Below, piece by piece: positions 62,066 to 64,000 of a stretch of 64,000 bases of DNA. Origin of the DNA: Acidobacteriota bacterium (lineage in GTDB: Bacteria > Acidobacteriota > Aminicenantia > JBFLYD01); NCBI GenBank assembly GCA_040756905.1, contig JBFLYD010000023.1, forward strand, positions 1-64,000. Direction: 5' to 3'. The notes below the pieces were generated by a model, which did not search any database, was not told the DNA's origin, and saw only the letters and a list, made by a program, of their open reading frames with translations. The position numbers and the translations under genes are program-made. Each line of letters starts with the position of its first letter. Position 1 is the first letter of the stretch.

Positions 62066-64000
62066 ATAGGAGAGAAGAAGGAATAGCTCCTTTGCTTATT
62101 CTTATGTACGCTGGTAGAGAATTGTCATGATTAATCTCTAATTTTTTAATTTTATCTGATGTCTCTAAATTAAAGATTTCATTAAAATTTTCTATTTTAA
62201 ATATCTTATAGATGATTTTATTTCCTTCTTTCCATCTGAGTTTCAAGGGAAAAGTAAATTTGTCCTTTCCTTTCTGTGAAACCCAGATATTTAGAGACGA
62301 TTTAGAGTCTTTAAAAGATTGATTCCATACAATCTGGATATTAGGAAGGATAAAATCTTTAATCCATAAATTGAAAAATTGCTCTAAATTTACATTTGAG
62401 ATTTTTTCGAACATATTCTGAAAATTTCTTGTTGAAACTTCGCTGAACTGGAATGTAGACAAAAATTCTCTTAAAATTTTATAAAACATTTCATTTCCCA
62501 GAAGATCATTTAGCATATTTAGAGAGAGAGCGGATTTATCATATATAATTGAAAGAAAAGCTTCTGAGTCATCATTGTAATGACCTATCCTTGGACCCAA
62601 AAATACAGGCCCTGATGTTGTTTTTTTTCTTGTCCACTGGGAGAATTTCTTCAATGTGTCTGAAAAAATTTTTTCGCCGTATTTTTTTTTATGAAACATT
62701 AAAGATGAAAACTGAGCCAGGCCTTCCGTTATCCATAGGTCTTTGTATGATTTACCCGTTATGCATGCTCCCCACCATTGATGAGCTATTTCATGGGCTA
62801 AGAAATATTCATCTAAATGAGGAACATTAACTGGATTATCTTTAATCTTTAATAGCTTTCGATCATTTGATCTATTTATTATTACGATCGAGGCTGGACT
62901 ATGACCACCCATCTCTTTTTGTGATTTTTCAATGATGGATAATTTTTCATAAGGAAAATTCCCGAATTTTTCTATATAAAAATTTAGTATTTCCATTAAT
63001 GTATTTTGACTAATTTTTTTTGGAAAAGGGCTTTGATAGGAAGAGTAGACTTCCACAGGAATTCCGTTCAGATTGAATTCAATATATTTATTCAGCTTTC
63101 CCACCACAAATGTTAAATATTTTAGAGGTTTCTTGCATTCCCAGAAATAAACATTTTGATCGGTTTTAATTAATTTTCCGTTGGAAATACATTTGTATCC
63201 AGATGGTAGAGATATTTTTATTTCAGCTGTAAAATAATCCCAGTCTGAAGATGAAGGGTACCATAGGGAATAATGACTGTACAGATAAATATTTTCATCA
63301 TAGTCCCAAAATTCGTCTAATTGTATTATATCGACAAGTTCTTTTTCAGTCTCTAATTTTCCTCTTAACCAGAAATCAAGATAAACAAGTTCATCTTTTT
63401 CATATTGTTTAGCAAAATAGATATAAACAGTGTCTCTTTTTCTGTCCCTCGTAAAAAAAAGTTCTCTTCCATCACTATCTGCCACTTTCAGGATGTTTAA
63501 AGAATTGTTTAATTTTAAGGATATATTTGAAAATTCATCCTCAAGAGATTTTATAATTATCTTTATTCTTGAATTAATAAATTTATTTTCAGGATTAAAC
63601 TTCAGATCAATGTCATAATGAAGAATATCTTTTTTCTTCTCCGTATCGAAAAGAATCATAATCTTCTCATCTCCCGGAGAATATGAGCAAAGAATTTTGT
63701 GTTTTTCCCTTTCGTAAAAAACTATATTTTCTTCCTGAAAAGAGCTGAAAAGGTATGTAAAATTCCCTAGAGGGCTTCCCAATGTATCGAGGGTGAAATC
63801 ATTGGAGGTTGGAATGTATGAAAGATATTCATTTGTAATTGAATTTATGGTCGTGAAAGAGTTTGGATAAAGAGATTGAAAAACCCGCAAGGCTCTTTTC
63901 AGGATTTGTTCTGATGGTGTAAAAGGTTGAGAGTCTTTTATTTTTATTTTTTCATTTAGAAAGTAAGGAGGAAATCTTATGTAAGCCCAGTTTATGGATG
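62064..64000 (-). CDS. M1-like (gluzincin) metallopeptidase, 5' end beyond the window
   Basis: The reading frame stays open from the stop at 62064 to the window edge at 64000, so this is a partial gene of at least 645 codons. The TTG at 63890 that begins the longest start-to-stop frame has no special support. The zinc site is HEIAHQWWG with the third ligand Glu 18 residues later in LWITEGLAQ, as in M1 aminopeptidases. The exopeptidase GAMEN motif is missing: the equivalent place reads EMGGHSPASIVII. An N-terminal beta-rich domain and a C-terminal IVWNQSFKDS domain flank the catalytic part. It may be an endopeptidase or a non-classical aminopeptidase. Location cannot be told without the start. 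Confidence 0.8.
   Translation of the reverse strand, partial: SINWAYIRFPPYFLNEKIKIKDSQPFTPSEQILKRALRVFQSLYPNSFTTINSITNEYLSYIPTSNDFTLDTLGSPLGNFTYLFSSFQEENIVFYEREKHKILCSYSPGDEKIMILFDTEKKKDILHYDIDLKFNPENKFINSRIKIIIKSLEDEFSNISLKLNNSLNILKVADSDGRELFFTRDRKRDTVYIYFAKQYEKDELVYLDFWLRGKLETEKELVDIIQLDEFWDYDENIYLYSHYSLWYPSSSDWDYFTAEIKISLPSGYKCISNGKLIKTDQNVYFWECKKPLKYLTFVVGKLNKYIEFNLNGIPVEVYSSYQSPFPKKISQNTLMEILNFYIEKFGNFPYEKLSIIEKSQKEMGGHSPASIVIINRSNDRKLLKIKDNPVNVPHLDEYFLAHEIAHQWWGACITGKSYKDLWITEGLAQFSSLMFHKKKYGEKIFSDTLKKFSQWTRKKTTSGPVFLGPRIGHYNDDSEAFLSIIYDKSALSLNMLNDLLGNEMFYKILREFLSTFQFSEVSTRNFQNMFEKISNVNLEQFFNLWIKDFILPNIQIVWNQSFKDSKSSLNIWVSQKGKDKFTFPLKLRWKEGNKIIYKIFKIENFNEIFNLETSDKIKKLEINHDNSLPAYIRISKGAIPSSLL

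Overview
The window is an AT-rich, gene-dense stretch of a bacterial chromosome. The cell is diderm: it has the lipid A/Kdo genes lpxK, waaA and an LpxL-type acyltransferase, an Mla/Mce lipid transporter and a predicted outer-membrane barrel. It also has type IV pilus (or type II secretion) genes, a sigma-54-type two-component pair, and some genes more often met in archaea or thermophiles (a two-domain protein disulfide oxidoreductase, an ApgM-type phosphoglycerate mutase, a Thi4-type thiazole synthase). An uncultured Gram-negative lineage, perhaps near Acidobacteriota/Aminicenantes, fits, but that assignment is a guess: no rRNA is present.

Layout. (1) 1-1481: a GC-richer IS110-family element with a structured non-coding tail, then a palindromic MITE-like repeat. 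(2) 1468-18008, all minus strand: an envelope/surface block. In transcription order it runs waaA, lpxK, LpxL-like, a secreted metallo-beta-lactamase-fold protein, rph, pilB, pilT, pilC, a GspG/PilA-type pilin, two O-antigen ligase/polymerase-like proteins with TPR tails, GT2, a WecA/MraY-type transferase and a Glf-like flavoprotein. (3) 18010-35122, plus strand: protein disulfide oxidoreductase, a 58-residue membrane protein, a long TPR protein, a putative lipoprotein, ispE, tRNA-Gln, prs, rplY, pth, rpsF-rpsR-rplI-dnaB, mlaE-mlaF-mlaD, radA, a PIN-TRAM protein, ispD-ispF and gltX. (4) 35123-36060: a nest of inverted repeats around a small zinc-ribbon membrane protein. (5) 36062-39439, minus: gap-pgk-tpiA-secG and tRNA-Leu. 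(6) 39563-47665: nnr-tsaE, thiE (minus), then a coiled-coil protein and four overlapping GT4 glycosyltransferases in an A-B-B-A paralogue order. (7) 47662-54384, minus: dnaE, guaA, and a two-gene unit of Thi4 plus a Cys/His-rich unknown. (8) 54639-61854, plus: apgM, an outer-membrane protein, and a PDZ/multi-TM/GAF/PAS histidine kinase with its NtrC-family regulator. (9) 61869-64000: another repeat, and an M1-like metallopeptidase that runs off the right edge.

The lower half of glycolysis (gap, pgk, tpiA, apgM), three steps of the MEP isoprenoid pathway (ispD, ispE, ispF), thiamine synthesis (thi4, thiE) and surface polysaccharide synthesis are the clearest metabolic themes. The core genes are ordinary. 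The less explained material is the IS110 tail, several dispersed palindromic repeat families whose arms often abut or supply stop codons, the Thi4 with a cysteine at the sulfur-donor position and its unknown partner, the A-B-B-A glycosyltransferase cluster, and the PDZ-headed histidine kinase with a sigma-54-like site upstream. No CRISPR array, prophage or rRNA was seen.
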